Origin: Linum tenue
Taxonomy: Eukaryota > Streptophyta > Magnoliopsida > Malpighiales > Linaceae
Direction: 5' to 3'
Assembly: GCA_946122785.1 (NCBI GenBank)
Contig: CAMGYJ010000010.1
Location: 47,637,134-47,701,133, forward strand
DNA: 64,000 nt
Below are positions 44,933 through 55,698 of this stretch, one piece after another; position 1 is the first letter of the stretch; every line of letters starts with the position of its first letter. Position numbers and translations under genes: made by a program. The notes beneath the pieces were generated by a model. It was not told the DNA's origin. It ran no database searches and saw only the letters and a list, made by a program, of their open reading frames with translations.

Positions 44933-46643
44933 ATGGATAGGTACCAGAGGGTGGAGAAGCCCAAGGCTGAAACCCCAATAAACGAGAATGAGATCCGAAT
45001 CACTACTCAAGGCCGCATGCGGAATTACATCAGTTATGCCACCGCGCTTCTCCAGGTTTTTGTTTTTCCCACCTACAACCCTTTTCTTCATTCATTTGAT
45101 TATTACATGGGTTGTCTTTCTTTCCCTCGTTTGTTTGGTAAAGTTTGGAGCTTTTTATGTGTTTCCAGGAGAAAGGGTCGAGTGAGATTGTGCTTAAAGC
45201 AATGGGCAGAGCTATCAATAAGACTGTGATGATCGCCGAGATAATCAAGGTCTCTTACTTGAACCATTTTTCCAACCCGTTTTACGCGCTCTTCGATTTC
45301 GTTGTAAGCTTATGGAGATTTGTTGTGTTGATGATCAGAGAAGGATTGTTGGTCTGCATCAGATTACCGGTATTGGATCCACTGATATAACTGATACTTG
45401 GGAGCCACTAGAAGAAGGCCTTCTTCCGTATGTGGGGATGTTTGTTGATGTTTGCTGGCATTGAAATCAGTGATTTGTTTTGCCATGTGTGTTTATGGTT
45501 TGTATTTTTGTGTGTTACTCGTTTGTTGAACAGTCTGGAGACTACGCGGCATGTTTCGATGATCACAATCACTTTGTCGAAGAAGGAGCTCGATACATCC
45601 TCTACAGGGTAAACTCTAACCCTGGAGATGTAAATTTTGTTAATTCAAGTCAAGTGATATCTGTGCTGCCCATTGAGATCAATGTTTTGCCAAGTTATCA
45701 TTCTCTAGCATGTTAGTTTCGGGTTAAGAAGGTTCACGTTGATTAATAGTCTCTCTGAATCCTGTGTCTGAGAGTATAAGTTCAATGACCTATATGTCCT
45801 GAGTTCTTTTGATTTGGGTCATACTTGCAGGTATCAACCTCCTCTCCCGATTGAACAAGTGAAACCAATAATGAATGAAATCGAAGATGATGGCGGTAAA
45901 AACGACATGGATTCGCCTTTTTTTCTTCTTTTTTTGGAAGCTCTTTGCACTTGTATGGAAATGTGTTTGGTTCCCATGTCTCATTATTTGTCATGTAATT
46001 CAGAAGGATCACCGATGATACGAGGTAGAGGGCGTGGTAGAGCGAGAGGAAGAGGGCGAGGTATTCACTTGTCGACTTTGATTTAGTCCACTTCACTCAT
46101 GAATGAGAGATTACAAGAACCGAAAAATATCAAAGATTTTGAACCCTGTTGTTCTGTATAGCATTTGCTGTAGTGCTTGCTGACTGTGTGATAATTCCAT
46201 TCAATTCCTGTGTTTTGTAGTCAATTACAACAGTGTAGGAGACTATAACGACGGTGATGGTTGGGATGGTGGGCATAGCTATGAAGTACGAGGGCAAGGC
46301 CGAGCAAGAGGTGGTCGTTTCTTCCGAGGGCGTGGAAGAGGAAGAGGGAGAGGCTATGGTGGTGGTCAGCAAGGAGGAGGGTACTATGACAACTATGGTG
46401 AACCTGAAACATATGTGCCCCAAATTCGTGGTAAGTTTTCGATGAACAGAAGCACTGAACTCCAACGAAGCTGATCATTTCTTGGATTCTGGATATGTTG
46501 CCTTCACTTTGTGTCTATATTCAAACTTGAAGGGTTTCACTTGTGTCTTTGCAGGACGTGGGAGGGGGAGAGGCCGTGAACGTGGTGGTGGTCGCAGTAG
46601 CTACACGAGACTCAATGGTCCGGTCCAAGCATCAGCAGCCTGA
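44933..46643 (+). CDS. ALBA-domain DNA/RNA-binding protein with RGG tail
   Basis: Alba superfamily protein of the longer plant class (AtALBA4-6 type), which binds RNA and, in some cases, DNA-RNA hybrids. Eight exons: 44933-45055, 45169-45249, 45339-45427, 45534-45608, 45831-45895, 46004-46060, 46221-46430 and 46555-46643, giving 262 residues. The Alba domain occupies about 18-125: NEIRITTQGRMRNYISYATA, KAMGRAINKTVMIAEIIKRR, GLHQITGIGSTDI and RHVSMITITLSKKELD. The second half is an RGG/GRG-rich tail (RGRGRGRARGRGRG, GGRFFRGRGRGRGRGYGGG) interrupted by Tyr/Asp-rich spacers. Such tails bind RNA and are methylated on Arg. The short exons after the Alba domain mean that alternative splicing could change the tail. 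Confidence 0.94.
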
Positions 46644-47322
46644 GGTAGACACGGTATAAACCAGTTCGTTTCGCGAACGTAGTAGTTTTGGTGGGTGCTC
46701 TGCTCTCTGCTCTCTCTCTGCTATGAACATCTGCCATGGGATGTTTTTTCTTCTGGTGAAGCGAATGTCTCCCATTTTACAATGGTGCTTGCAGTTTTTG
46801 CCTCTTGTTTTTTTTCACCCTCTTCTTCTTCCTTTTAGAGCAAGGCAGCAGACAGAAGAAAAACTTGTACATCTTCATTTTTTCTTTTATCATCTTTGTG
46901 GAAAATTTTCCTTAGGAATAATAGATAAGAGCAGTTGGTATATCAATTCTTTTCATGAACAGGGGAACCTTGTTGTTCAAGCAACTGCCGGCAAATGCAT
47001 GATGATTTCAACTCCTCCCTGCACAACATACCGAAACGTACGATTTTCGCTCTTGAGAAAACGAGGCGTCCAACCATCACGTCACGATTAACGACTACAC
47101 AGGCATGTGTATTCTCAAGGACTCGGCTCGAATCGATCTGGAGAACACGAGGAACAACACCGGAGGGCAACGCGTTATCCGTTCTCGTGGTTTTACCTTG
47201 CGCTTTAAGCAACTATAATTACGCAACGCGTACTTTAAACCATTCAACGAAATTTACAGTACAAAACAGAAGATAGAAAATAACTAACATTAAGCTAAGG
47301 AAAACTATGGAGATACATATAA
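46644..47322. other. ALBA 3' UTR and spacer
   Basis: C/T-rich 3' UTR at 46644-46900. No other gene is recognised; the frames at 46943-47276 are unsupported. Confidence 0.4.
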
Positions 47323-47631
47323 CTAAATAATAGTTAATTTGATCGGGACGGTGGAGCTGTAAATGCTCTCCAACGACCGCCACTTCCTCTTCTTCTTCTT
47401 CCACCGCAGCCGGCTGACCATCTCCTCCTCCTTTGCCGCCGCCGTCTTGTTCCTCTTATCAGCATTTCCCGCGAGGTTGACGACGCTGCCGGCGGAGTTA
47501 CTCTCGTCACGGGGGAAGACAGAAGCAGTCCCGGCGCCGTCGCTGTTGCTGAGTTCCATCAACTGCTCCGCCGCCTGGATGTCGGATTCGGTGATCGTCG
47601 TGGCGGCGGCGGGTGAATATTGTTCTTCCAT
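47323..47631 (-). CDS. Small basic-acidic protein, probably nuclear; unknown function
   Basis: A 102-residue single-exon frame starting at the ATG at 47631. The N-terminal half has an amphipathic ESDIQAAEQLMELS helix. A Ser/Asn/Gly-rich middle follows. Near the C-terminus a basic cluster RLRWKKKKRKWRSLESIYSS precedes TVPIKL. The combination of an AAEQLMxLS helix and a basic K/R-W-RSLxxIYSST end occurs in a family of short uncharacterised plant proteins that I cannot name. The basic run could be a nuclear localisation signal. Strong GC contrast with its flanks supports coding. Confidence 0.7.
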   Translation of the reverse strand: MEEQYSPAAATTITESDIQAAEQLMELSNSDGAGTASVFPRDESNSAGSVVNLAGNADKRNKTAAAKEEEMVSRLRWKKKKRKWRSLESIYSSTVPIKLTII

Positions 47632-47672
47632 GGTGTTTAGTAGTGAGTAATGTTGATAGCCATTGCTCTCTG

Positions 47673-47700
47673 TAATTATTATTATTATTATTATTATTTT
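47673..47700. repeat. (ATT)n microsatellite
   Basis: About eight ATT units in a row, within the 5' UTR or promoter of the small gene at 47323-47631. Likely polymorphic. Confidence 0.85.
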
Positions 47701-48065
47701 TACAAATGTAATTCGACGCTCCCTGTTGTGTTGTTTATATAGAGGGAGATTATTAAGTTGGTGGATAGAGCGTTACACCGTCATAATTAAGGCAACGGCG
47801 CGCTGGATTAATTACACTTTTGGTACCTGTAATATTTTCCCCTTTGTTGTTAAAGAAGGATAACTCGAATTGTGATTCAGTTATATTTATTTACTATCCT
47901 TCCTTTTTCTTGTTTGGGTATTGAGTGTAATTAGGAAATACAATTAACAAGAATGAGGAGTTGACTTCCTCTTTTTTTTTTTTTCCTTTTCAAATATAAC
48001 ATGTCGGTTTTGTATATTAATTATATTGTCAAAAAAAGAAAAGGTGGTTTTATGTTTAGCATTGA

Positions 48066-48963
48066 TACGAGTATGAGAAGTCCCTAATTTGTTCTCGTGT
48101 TCTGTGCGGGTGATCGTTTTATATATTGCGTTGTTTTATTCGTTTTGTTTTCGCGAGGGGAATAGTGTTTATTTTGAGCCAGGTAAGAGGAGTTTTTATT
48201 CTTTGTTCAACTATGTACGTAAGTACATACCAACTAGTGTGATTTAATTATTTTTAGCCAACTTTCTTGTTTCGTCGTCAAGGAAAAAATGGAAATTGAA
48301 GTAATTAATGATAATGGCACGTGATTTAGGCCCTTTTTGTTTGTTCCTTTTTATCTCGATCGAGTTTACTCTGCTACCGCGCTATCAGGTTTTAAATTCC
48401 TTGAACTTCATTGTGTTTGGATTTCTCGTTAAGACATGTTAAGACTATTATATTAGTTTCAAAACTAATTGATGTGATCTCTGTGAAATCGATCGATCTA
48501 TCAAAATCAGTGTATTTATACGAGTATGAGAAGTCCCTAATTTGTTCTCATGTTCTGCACGAGTGATCGTTTTATATATTGAGTTGCTTTATTCGTTTTG
48601 TTTTCGTGAGGTGAATAATATTTAATTTTGAGTCAGGTAAGAGGAGTTTTTAATGTTCAACTATGTACGTACATACATAACAACTCGTGTGATTTAATTA
48701 TTTTTACTCAATTTTCTTGTTTCGTCGTCAAGGAAAATGGAAATTGAAGTAATTAATGATAATGACAAGTGATTTAGGCCCTCTTTGTTTGTTCCTTTTT
48801 GTCTCGATCGAGTTTACTCTCCTACCGAGCTATCAGGTTTTAAATTCCTTGAACTTCACTGTGTTTGGATTTCTCGTTAAGACATATTAAGACTATTATA
48901 TTAGTTTCAAAACTAATTGATATGATTTCTGTGAAATCAGTCGATCTATCAAAATCAGTGTAT
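48066..48963. repeat. Tandem duplication, 453-bp unit, two copies
   Basis: Copy 1 (48066-48518) and copy 2 (48519 to about 48963) align along their whole length at a constant offset close to 453. Both start TACGAGTATGAGAAGTCCCT and include CAACTATGTACGTA, TTTCGTCGTCAAGGAAAA, CTCGATCGAGTTTACTCT and TTTCAAAACTAATTGAT. Visible differences are scattered substitutions and a few small indels, so it is moderately recent. There is no coding frame and no terminal inverted or long terminal repeats, so this looks like a local segmental duplication. Confidence 0.92.
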
Positions 48964-49588
48964 TATACTCATGTCATTGCATACCCAATTTGGCTCATCC
49001 CATAAGGGACTTTGCCAATCTTATTCATATAATTTATGTATTGGTAAGGGTTAATCGTTGCTAACTCCAAAGGTGGGTTATTGAGACAAAATGAGTACTG
49101 ACATTATATTAGAGGGGATTGATTGATGATTTGAGGTCTTTTGCCCAAACAGTCTGGCATTTGTAGAAAAGTAGCGTTTATATCGAAACTCTTACACTCA
49201 AGTTAGCAAATTACAAGTCAATCATAGAGTTTTATGTGTTCAGAACAACCTAATTAGCAATACACAAAATCCGTAGTGTGAAATTTCAAACATTACCATC
49301 TAATTCGTTGGAAAATCTTTTAAGATATCAAACGATAAAGTGACTCCAATTTAAACATCAATACGAAAAGAACTACACATCCCAAAATTTATATTTCAAA
49401 ATATCCCAACAAGGAACAAAAGTGAATGCATTGCCCTCACAAGAAGGAAAATATTTCACATTAATTGTCATCATATGAGAAAAATATTAATAATCTTTCC
49501 CCTCTTAGTTGATTCTTTTTCTCATTTAATTCCCCAAATCATGCCATCATTTAAACTCACATTCTAAATACAACATTTTACAAGTGGG

Positions 49589-49596
49589 TATATAAA
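49589..49596 (+). promoter_or_regulatory. TATA box of the thionin-like gene
   Basis: TATATAAA about 100 bases before the start codon at 49694, in a spacing suitable for a short A-rich leader. Confidence 0.65.
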
Positions 49597-49693
49597 CTCT
49601 CACCTCCCATTGTGAAATATGCACACCAAGAAAAGTTTATAACAACAACATTGAGCTTGAAACTAAAAAAGAGAGGAGAAGAAGTCCACAAAA

Positions 49694-50205
49694 ATGGAGA
49701 GGGGAAGAGTGGCAATTAGTTACAAGTCTTTGTTTTTGAGGATAATATTGGTGATGGGGATGATGGTGGAGTCATCAAATGCAAACTACCAGCAATGTTT
49801 TCTGAAATGCATAAAATTATGTGGTTACGATCTTCTCTGCACCGTCAGCTGTGGAGGTAATTGTTTTTTCACGGATCCTCCTAGTACGGTTGTTGCTGCT
49901 GGTGTCAACGTCAATAACAATAACCTTAAGTTCTGCAATCTAGGATGCCTCACTACTTCTCTCACCACTCATAATCTATCAGGTAATCATCGATCTTAAG
50001 TTGCAGTGTGATAATCTTTTGTTAATTATTATCGATCAAGCACCCTATGTTGGGTTATTTTTCTTATCATAATGTATTAAGCTAATTAAGCTCTATAATT
50101 GTTGTGTTGTCAGCTTTGGGAGTTAGGAGTGAAGGTGAAGCTGAGAAAATAGCAGAGAAAGCTGTGAATGATTGCTCGTCTTCCTGCTCAAGAACTTTAA
50201 GTTGA
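49694..50205 (+). CDS. Secreted cysteine-rich thionin-like peptide
   Basis: Two exons, 49694-49982 and 50114-50205 (phase-1 intron), 126 residues. A hydrophobic signal sequence (about 10-30) is followed by a Cys-rich part with spacings CxxxCxxxC, then a CxxxC ahead of a Gly-Gly loop, CxxxC (FCNLGC) and a C-terminal CxxxC from exon 2. The LGC motif and the C-terminal acidic helix with AEKxxxDC resemble the plant thionin-like family rather than defensins or lipid-transfer proteins. The acidic C-terminal part resembles thionin propeptides, which are removed on maturation. It is probably a defence or reproductive-tissue peptide; its activity cannot be judged here. Exon 2 is too short to stand out alone. 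Confidence 0.78.
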
Positions 50206-50443
50206 ATTAAGCAATAAAATTGTTATAGCCTTAATCTGTATTACCTAGACGAATTCGTGTTCTTTTTAGTGATAATATTTAATTTTTATATTCAAATTCA
50301 TTTATGTAATAGCTATAGAGTATAGACACAAGAAAAAGTCTGAAAGAAAATGAAATGTGTACTTTTGTTTTGTTATTTTTGCCTTGTTTGCTAATTGCTA
50401 TAACATCATAATATAGGGACTAAAACTGTCAGTAATAAGAACA
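50206..50443. other. Spacer after the thionin-like gene
   Basis: AT-rich, probably the 3' UTR. Nothing else is seen. Confidence 0.4.
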
Positions 50444-50840
50444 TTGGGAGAAATAATGGAAAAGAACGGTGACCATGGGGAGAATTTAACCCCAACTGAC
50501 GATCATAAGCTTCGATCTCCCGCCAGAAGCAAAGAACAGTCCTTTCGGAAAACCTCAGCCTCTAGCGACCTCAAACACCACAACTCAGCCGCTACCCGCC
50601 AATCCCAATACTCGATTCCTTCGCCGACCAACCGGAGGAGGGAACATGGGGTATAATATGTTCAGGCGATTCAAAACCCGCTCTTCTGATCATCGAGGGG
50701 AATCGCCGGAGAACCAACATCGAGGCGAGTCGCTCAGAATCCCGTTTCCTATTGCTTCAACTGCTCGCTTGGGTTCTGTTCTCTTTGTTGCATATATGAT
50801 TCTCTTCCCCTCCTTGATCAAGGTAATGTACTCGGCGTGA
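50444..50840 (+). pseudogene. Possible gene remnant with a membrane segment
   Basis: Two overlapping frames look coding. 50444-50656 is hydrophilic and Ser/Arg-rich. 50646-50840 has FRRFKTRSSDHRGESPEN followed by a hydrophobic stretch LGSVLFVAYMILFPSLI. Together they would resemble the basic cytoplasmic tail and signal anchor of a Golgi type II membrane protein such as a glycosyltransferase, but no catalytic domain follows. The sequence to 51250 has no continuing frame. I do not recognise a family. It is probably a truncated or young non-functional gene. Confidence 0.35.
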
Positions 50841-51544
50841 CTAATTTTGGATCTCCGTTACAGTCAACTTGGCGGTGAGCACCAGGTGTTTGATGTTTTG
50901 CCGCTGAGGAAAAGCTTTTCTATAACCAGCTCCTGATGAAGAAGCAACTGGCTCAAATATCCAAATTTCAATGTGGGTATTGGAATCTCTTCTGCCTGGT
51001 AAGAGTTAAGCATCATATTGAATGCATTGATTGATTGGTCATGCTGCTTGTGTATCTGTCTGGTAAGAGTTTAACATTGCTAACTAGTCTTTTGTTTGTT
51101 TGAGCTTCAATTTTGTGCAGTAAACTTCTGAGGACTACAATGGATGCAGACATTTTGATATCTTTGAGATTATTTGGGTTCAAAATGAGTTGCTTTCCCA
51201 ACAGACTCAGGTTGCACAAGCTGTCCCGGAAACTGAAGGTACTCGTTTCCATAACTCCTGCCCCTTCTTACTGTAACAGTTATACTTTTTAGAGTGTGTC
51301 TCGTTAAGTAAGCACATTTCTAAAACTGGATGAACCCTTTCGGAATGCGTTGCCCTATTGCATGGCCTAAAGACTTATGTCTTGTTGAGAAAGCTGGAGT
51401 ATAATTTGATGAAAGCAACACTATACACTTATGATGACGTATAGTGTTCATCTCATCCAACTCGAACTGAATTAAACCACTGATCAAAAGCCTAAAAAAG
51501 GAAGAACAAAAAAACTATCCAAACAAAACAAGAACTAATAAGTT

Positions 51545-54088
51545 TCAGACGGATTCAAGCTCTACAGAGATAGCAAAGCTGTCCTCAATGGACTCTTCTC
51601 TTTCAGCATCAAGCTGATTACTGTATGTTCTATCCACAAAGGACTCTTCTTGATCAAGTTGTGATCTCCTTTGTGAGTTCCTCAGCCCATCAAGCTCCAT
51701 AGCCACCTCTCTCATTGTAGGCCTTTTCTTCCCGTTCAATCTCAAACACCTCACAGCTAGCTCTGCAATGGCTTCCACATCCTCTTTCCTGGCTTCTGTA
51801 CTGACCACAGGGTCCAAAATCTTGGACAGGCCATCCTTGTTCTCCTTCGTTGATGAAACAAAATGTGCGACGAGACTTCTCTCTTCTTCACCTCTAGTGA
51901 ATGAGATGGGCTTTTGTCCCGTCATAAGCTCCACAAGAACGACCCCAAAGCTGTATACATCGCTCTTCTCTGTGAACTGGCTCGTGTGGAAGTACTCTGG
52001 ATCCAAGTACCCAAAGGTGCCTTGTACCTTGAGGGACAAATATTTTAATGGAAAACATTACATTATTATGTCTGAATTCTAAACAGCTCGTCAAGAACAA
52101 AATAGATTAAGCATGGTAGTCTTAAACAACAGAGATTACCACGGTAGTAAGATGAGTCTTGTCGTCAGGAACCGATCTAGAAGTGCCAAAATCTGAGACT
52201 TTAGCACTCAACTTGGCATCCAACAGTATGTTCGAAGACTTGATGTCGCGATGGAAGATGGGAAATGAAGCTGCAGAGTGCATGTAAGCAACAGCTCCAG
52301 CAACTTCCCCGACAATTCTGAATCGATCCTCCCATGAAAGAGACGCCAAACCTTCTTCTCCATCCAGATTTCGGCCATGGATGTAACTTGAGAGACTACC
52401 ATTTGGGATGAACTCGTAGACAAGCAATGGGAACTCAGTTTCAAGGCAACAACCCAGGAGCTTGACTATGTGCCTGTGGTTGATCTGGGACAGAATGACC
52501 ACCTCATTTATGAATTGTTGAATCTGTGTCTTGTCAATGGTTCTTGACCTCTTGACTGCAACTATCGTTCCATCTGGGAGCATTCCTTTGTAGACTGTCC
52601 CGAACCCTCCTTTGCCAAGGAAGCGGCTCTGGTTGTAGTTGTCAGTAGCTCTTTTCAGCTCCTCTTCGGTGAATAGCTTTGAGTTCTCATGGCTTCCTGG
52701 GTATGAATTGAGCTTCTGCTGTAGCAAGACCCCACCATTTTGCTTGAACAGTTTTTGTTTTTGGATTCTGTCTCTTCTCTTTTTGAGGAACTGAATAAGC
52801 TTGTAGAGGATCAGGAATGTGGCCAGTAGTCCAATTCCAATCCCAATTCCTGAGAGAGACAGGACAAGACATCAGAAACTTTGAATGAGAGATACCTGTC
52901 TATGACTTCGAGAGCTTTGAATTACGAATTACAAAAGATATATAGTGACGCGTGCTAATTCTGCGTGTCGAGATCGAATGAACTTCTAGAGAGATTAACT
53001 ATGAAAACTATAACGAATTCGTAAATAACTTGATCAATCTCGTTCATGATTAATCTTTTAAAACTAATCCCACAAACCCTAGCCTTCTCTAACTAAGCCG
53101 ACCTCATTCTCAATCTCACAAATATTTAGTTACTTTCGACGCAAGAATCCTAATTAATACTAATCATAAACAGTAACTAAAACCGAATAACCATAATAAT
53201 AATACGACAATAATTCAAGAATGCATCACATAGATTCTTACCTAGGAGTGTAACCAACTTGACAGGGAACTTTTTCTTGTCAGGAATGCAGATTCCAGGA
53301 TTGACACTACAACTGCAGAAGAAGCTGTCAGGATTCGCTTCACAACTCTGGCTATCAAGAGGGACCAAAAGCTGCCCAAATGGGAAGAGCATACTATCAT
53401 TGCTCAATCTATTAGCCTCCATGATCCTGGCACTATCCACGCGAAACCGGTCAGCAATCGATCGAATGGAGTCGCCCCACGTCACCATGTACCCCAACAG
53501 GGACACCACACCACTGGCAGCCTGTTGCTCACTCGGGCAAGCACACCTCAACGGAACATTCAGCTCCGAACCAACATCAAGCCGGTCGAACTCGTAGTAA
53601 TTCTGCCCTGCCAGTGCCTGACAAGTCGTCAGGCCCTGGAAGGTGTCGTTGGCAATGGTGAAGTAACTCTCGTTTGGATCCCTTACGGCGTAAGGAGTGT
53701 TATGTTGATAGATGCTGCCTGAACAGGAACAAGAGACAGGTACTATGATCCACGTCCCGGGTGGGATTCTGGCCGAGGTGGATGAGATGTTGTTTATGGA
53801 AGCCACGGTGGAAGGTTCCGAGCCCAGGAGAAGGGCGATCGATATCGGGGTATCATTGTAAGGCGGGTTTGATTGAAAAGTTGTGAAGTATTGGCACTGA
53901 CCAGTCGTGATTCCATTGCAGCTGTAGCCTTTGGCTATGGAAGGCGAGGCTTCGCCGGAGTTGCAGTTGAGCTGAGTGTTGTTGATGTAGTCTTGCTGGG
54001 CGGTAATGGAAGGGAGCCTGTGGAGAAATGACAGTAAGATGATCGTCATTGTTGGTATTATGTGGGTATAATGGAAGCAAGGCTCCAT
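51545..54088 (-). CDS. Chimeric receptor kinase: LysM (LYK4/5-type) ectodomain with WAK-type kinase
   Basis: Three exons in coding order: 54088-53242, 52849-52140 and 52027-51545, 679 residues. The start at 54088 gives a proper signal peptide ending near SITAQQ; an in-frame ATG at 54145 would add 19 residues. The ectodomain matches LYK4/LYK5 chitin co-receptors: SIAKGYSCNG, CQYFTTFQSNPPY, a first CSCSG pair, YFTIANDTFQGLTTCQAL, RCACP and YMVTWGDSIRSIADRF, i.e. three LysM modules with CxC links. A phase-1 intron separates it from the membrane span (GIGIGLLATFLILYKLIQFL). The kinase is plainly wall-associated-kinase type: KQNGGVLLQQKLNS, LFTEEELKRATDNYN, LGKGGFGTVYKG, VAVKRS, VVILSQINHRHIVKLLGCCL, FHRDIKSSNILLD, DFGTSRS and GTFGYLDPEYF. 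All catalytic residues are present (RD kinase), whereas LYK4/5 kinases are degenerate. It may sense chitin-like glycans or wall fragments and signal on its own. Confidence 0.9.
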
Positions 54089-54145
54089 TGTTTGTTCTTT
54101 GTTGGTTTTGAGATGATTTTGGGCAAGGTTTTTGTAATGCAGCAT

Positions 54146-55698
54146 CTGTTTTTTTATGTCTGAGCATTTGGATTATAATAGTATTTAGTCATTTACACAT
54201 TCTTTTGAATGTTCTTGGTAAGGAAAGTTTCAAAATCTGTTACTTAACCAGAAGAGGTCATCTTGATTTTAATAGTCAGTGATTTTTGGAAGATTGTGCT
54301 TAGTCTGTTGTTCAAAGTCAAGAGTACAAGTTGAAGTATTTAAGTTTGCTTTTGCCTGTGGTTTTGTTGGGTTAATTAGTGGGTGTTGTTTGACTACATA
54401 AGCAGACTCTATTTGAAGATTCCTAATTTCTTGAATCAAACACCTGGGATTGTTTTGTTTAGGTCACATGTTATCTTTCTCTCTCCATCGTAAGAGTTCG
54501 ATCTATTCATATGAATATGACTCATTTTGTGGCGAATTATTTACCAATATAATCACTTATGGTAAAATACTAAAATGTCTATCCTCTTTGTTAACGGTGG
54601 ATATTATCATAATAATACCCAATTTTTTTTAAGAGATGCTTGATAGAAGTTTACTACTAAATTATTGTGTAGCTTTTTGGGATCTTTCTTTTTAAGATAA
54701 GTTCTATTGGTGCTTTTATGTACAAGTTGAATTTGTACCATAACCTTAAAACTATAAGATTAATTTGCATTATAAATATCTTTTTTACAAAAGGTTATAC
54801 ATATAAATAAAAATTTTATAATAGTATTAAAAGTACAAATTCAGTTTATACGACATTTGTAGCGCAGATTTCTGTAAAAAAAAAACATTTGTAAATTCAT
54901 GCCGTAGTTATAAGAACCTGAATCAGAATTAAAACGCTGTCGTTTATGAACCTACTAGACTACTAGCTTCAGTTTTTCAATCCCTAAAATCAAATCTTGT
55001 TCCGTCCCTATTCAGTTAACTTAAGGGGGGAAAACTATCCCGCCGGCGCGAAGCTCCTCCGGCAGCCAACCCGCCGACAGTCCATCATTTTCACCTGTGA
55101 CCCGGAAAACTTTTGAAGAATAAAGGAAGAAAAATTTAGCCTTTTGGTGATTTATACTCTCTTTCCTGACCAGTGTTTCAGCTCCGGGCCAGTCGGAAGC
55201 GAGGTAATTTCCCTTCTCTGGGTTTTCTCTGCTCACAATGAATGTTCTTACTGTAATTATTGGTTGATTCCGAATTCGCTTCCATTTTTCAGTTAGCAAT
55301 TTTTCTCTGTCTGCCAATTGTGTTTTCCAATTTTCTTTTGCTTATCTTGGCTGTTTTTTTCGCCTGTATGCGTTTCATCTTGTGTCACCTGGAGAAAGTC
55401 ACTTCCAAGTTCATTGCTTTCTCTTTGGTTTTGAAGCTTCGCATGCTCCTTTCTTCACGCGTGGAATTTGATACTGATTCTGGGCGAATCTGGATGGTGA
55501 AGGTTGATGATTTGGTCACTGCGTTCTCAATTTTGTGCCATGGTGTGCTATCGTGTATAGGGAGGATTAAGCAACTTTCCGGGAAGCTGATTACTTTGTG
55601 TCTTATACTGAATAAGATCTTAGCAGTGAACGTTGGTTGTCTTCAATTCTTCCTCTTGCTAGCAGTTTTTTAGTTTTTTTGAAACATAATAATAGAGT
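54146..55698. other. Divergent promoter region between the LysM-WAK and PPR genes
   Basis: The two genes are transcribed away from each other. 54640-54900 is very AT-rich. From about 55040 there is a GC-richer segment that probably holds the PPR 5' UTR, with a likely leader intron beginning GTAATT at about 55203. The open frame 55260-55673 is within that leader and resembles nothing known. Confidence 0.5.

Noticed and set aside
48066..48963. LTR retrotransposon or CRISPR-like array
   Set aside because: The two copies are directly adjacent with no internal region, primer-binding site or target duplication; it is a simple tandem duplication.
55260..55673. 137-codon hydrophobic frame upstream of the PPR gene
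   Set aside because: Probably the leader intron of the PPR gene: T-rich, low complexity, no match to a family. An independent membrane protein cannot be fully excluded.
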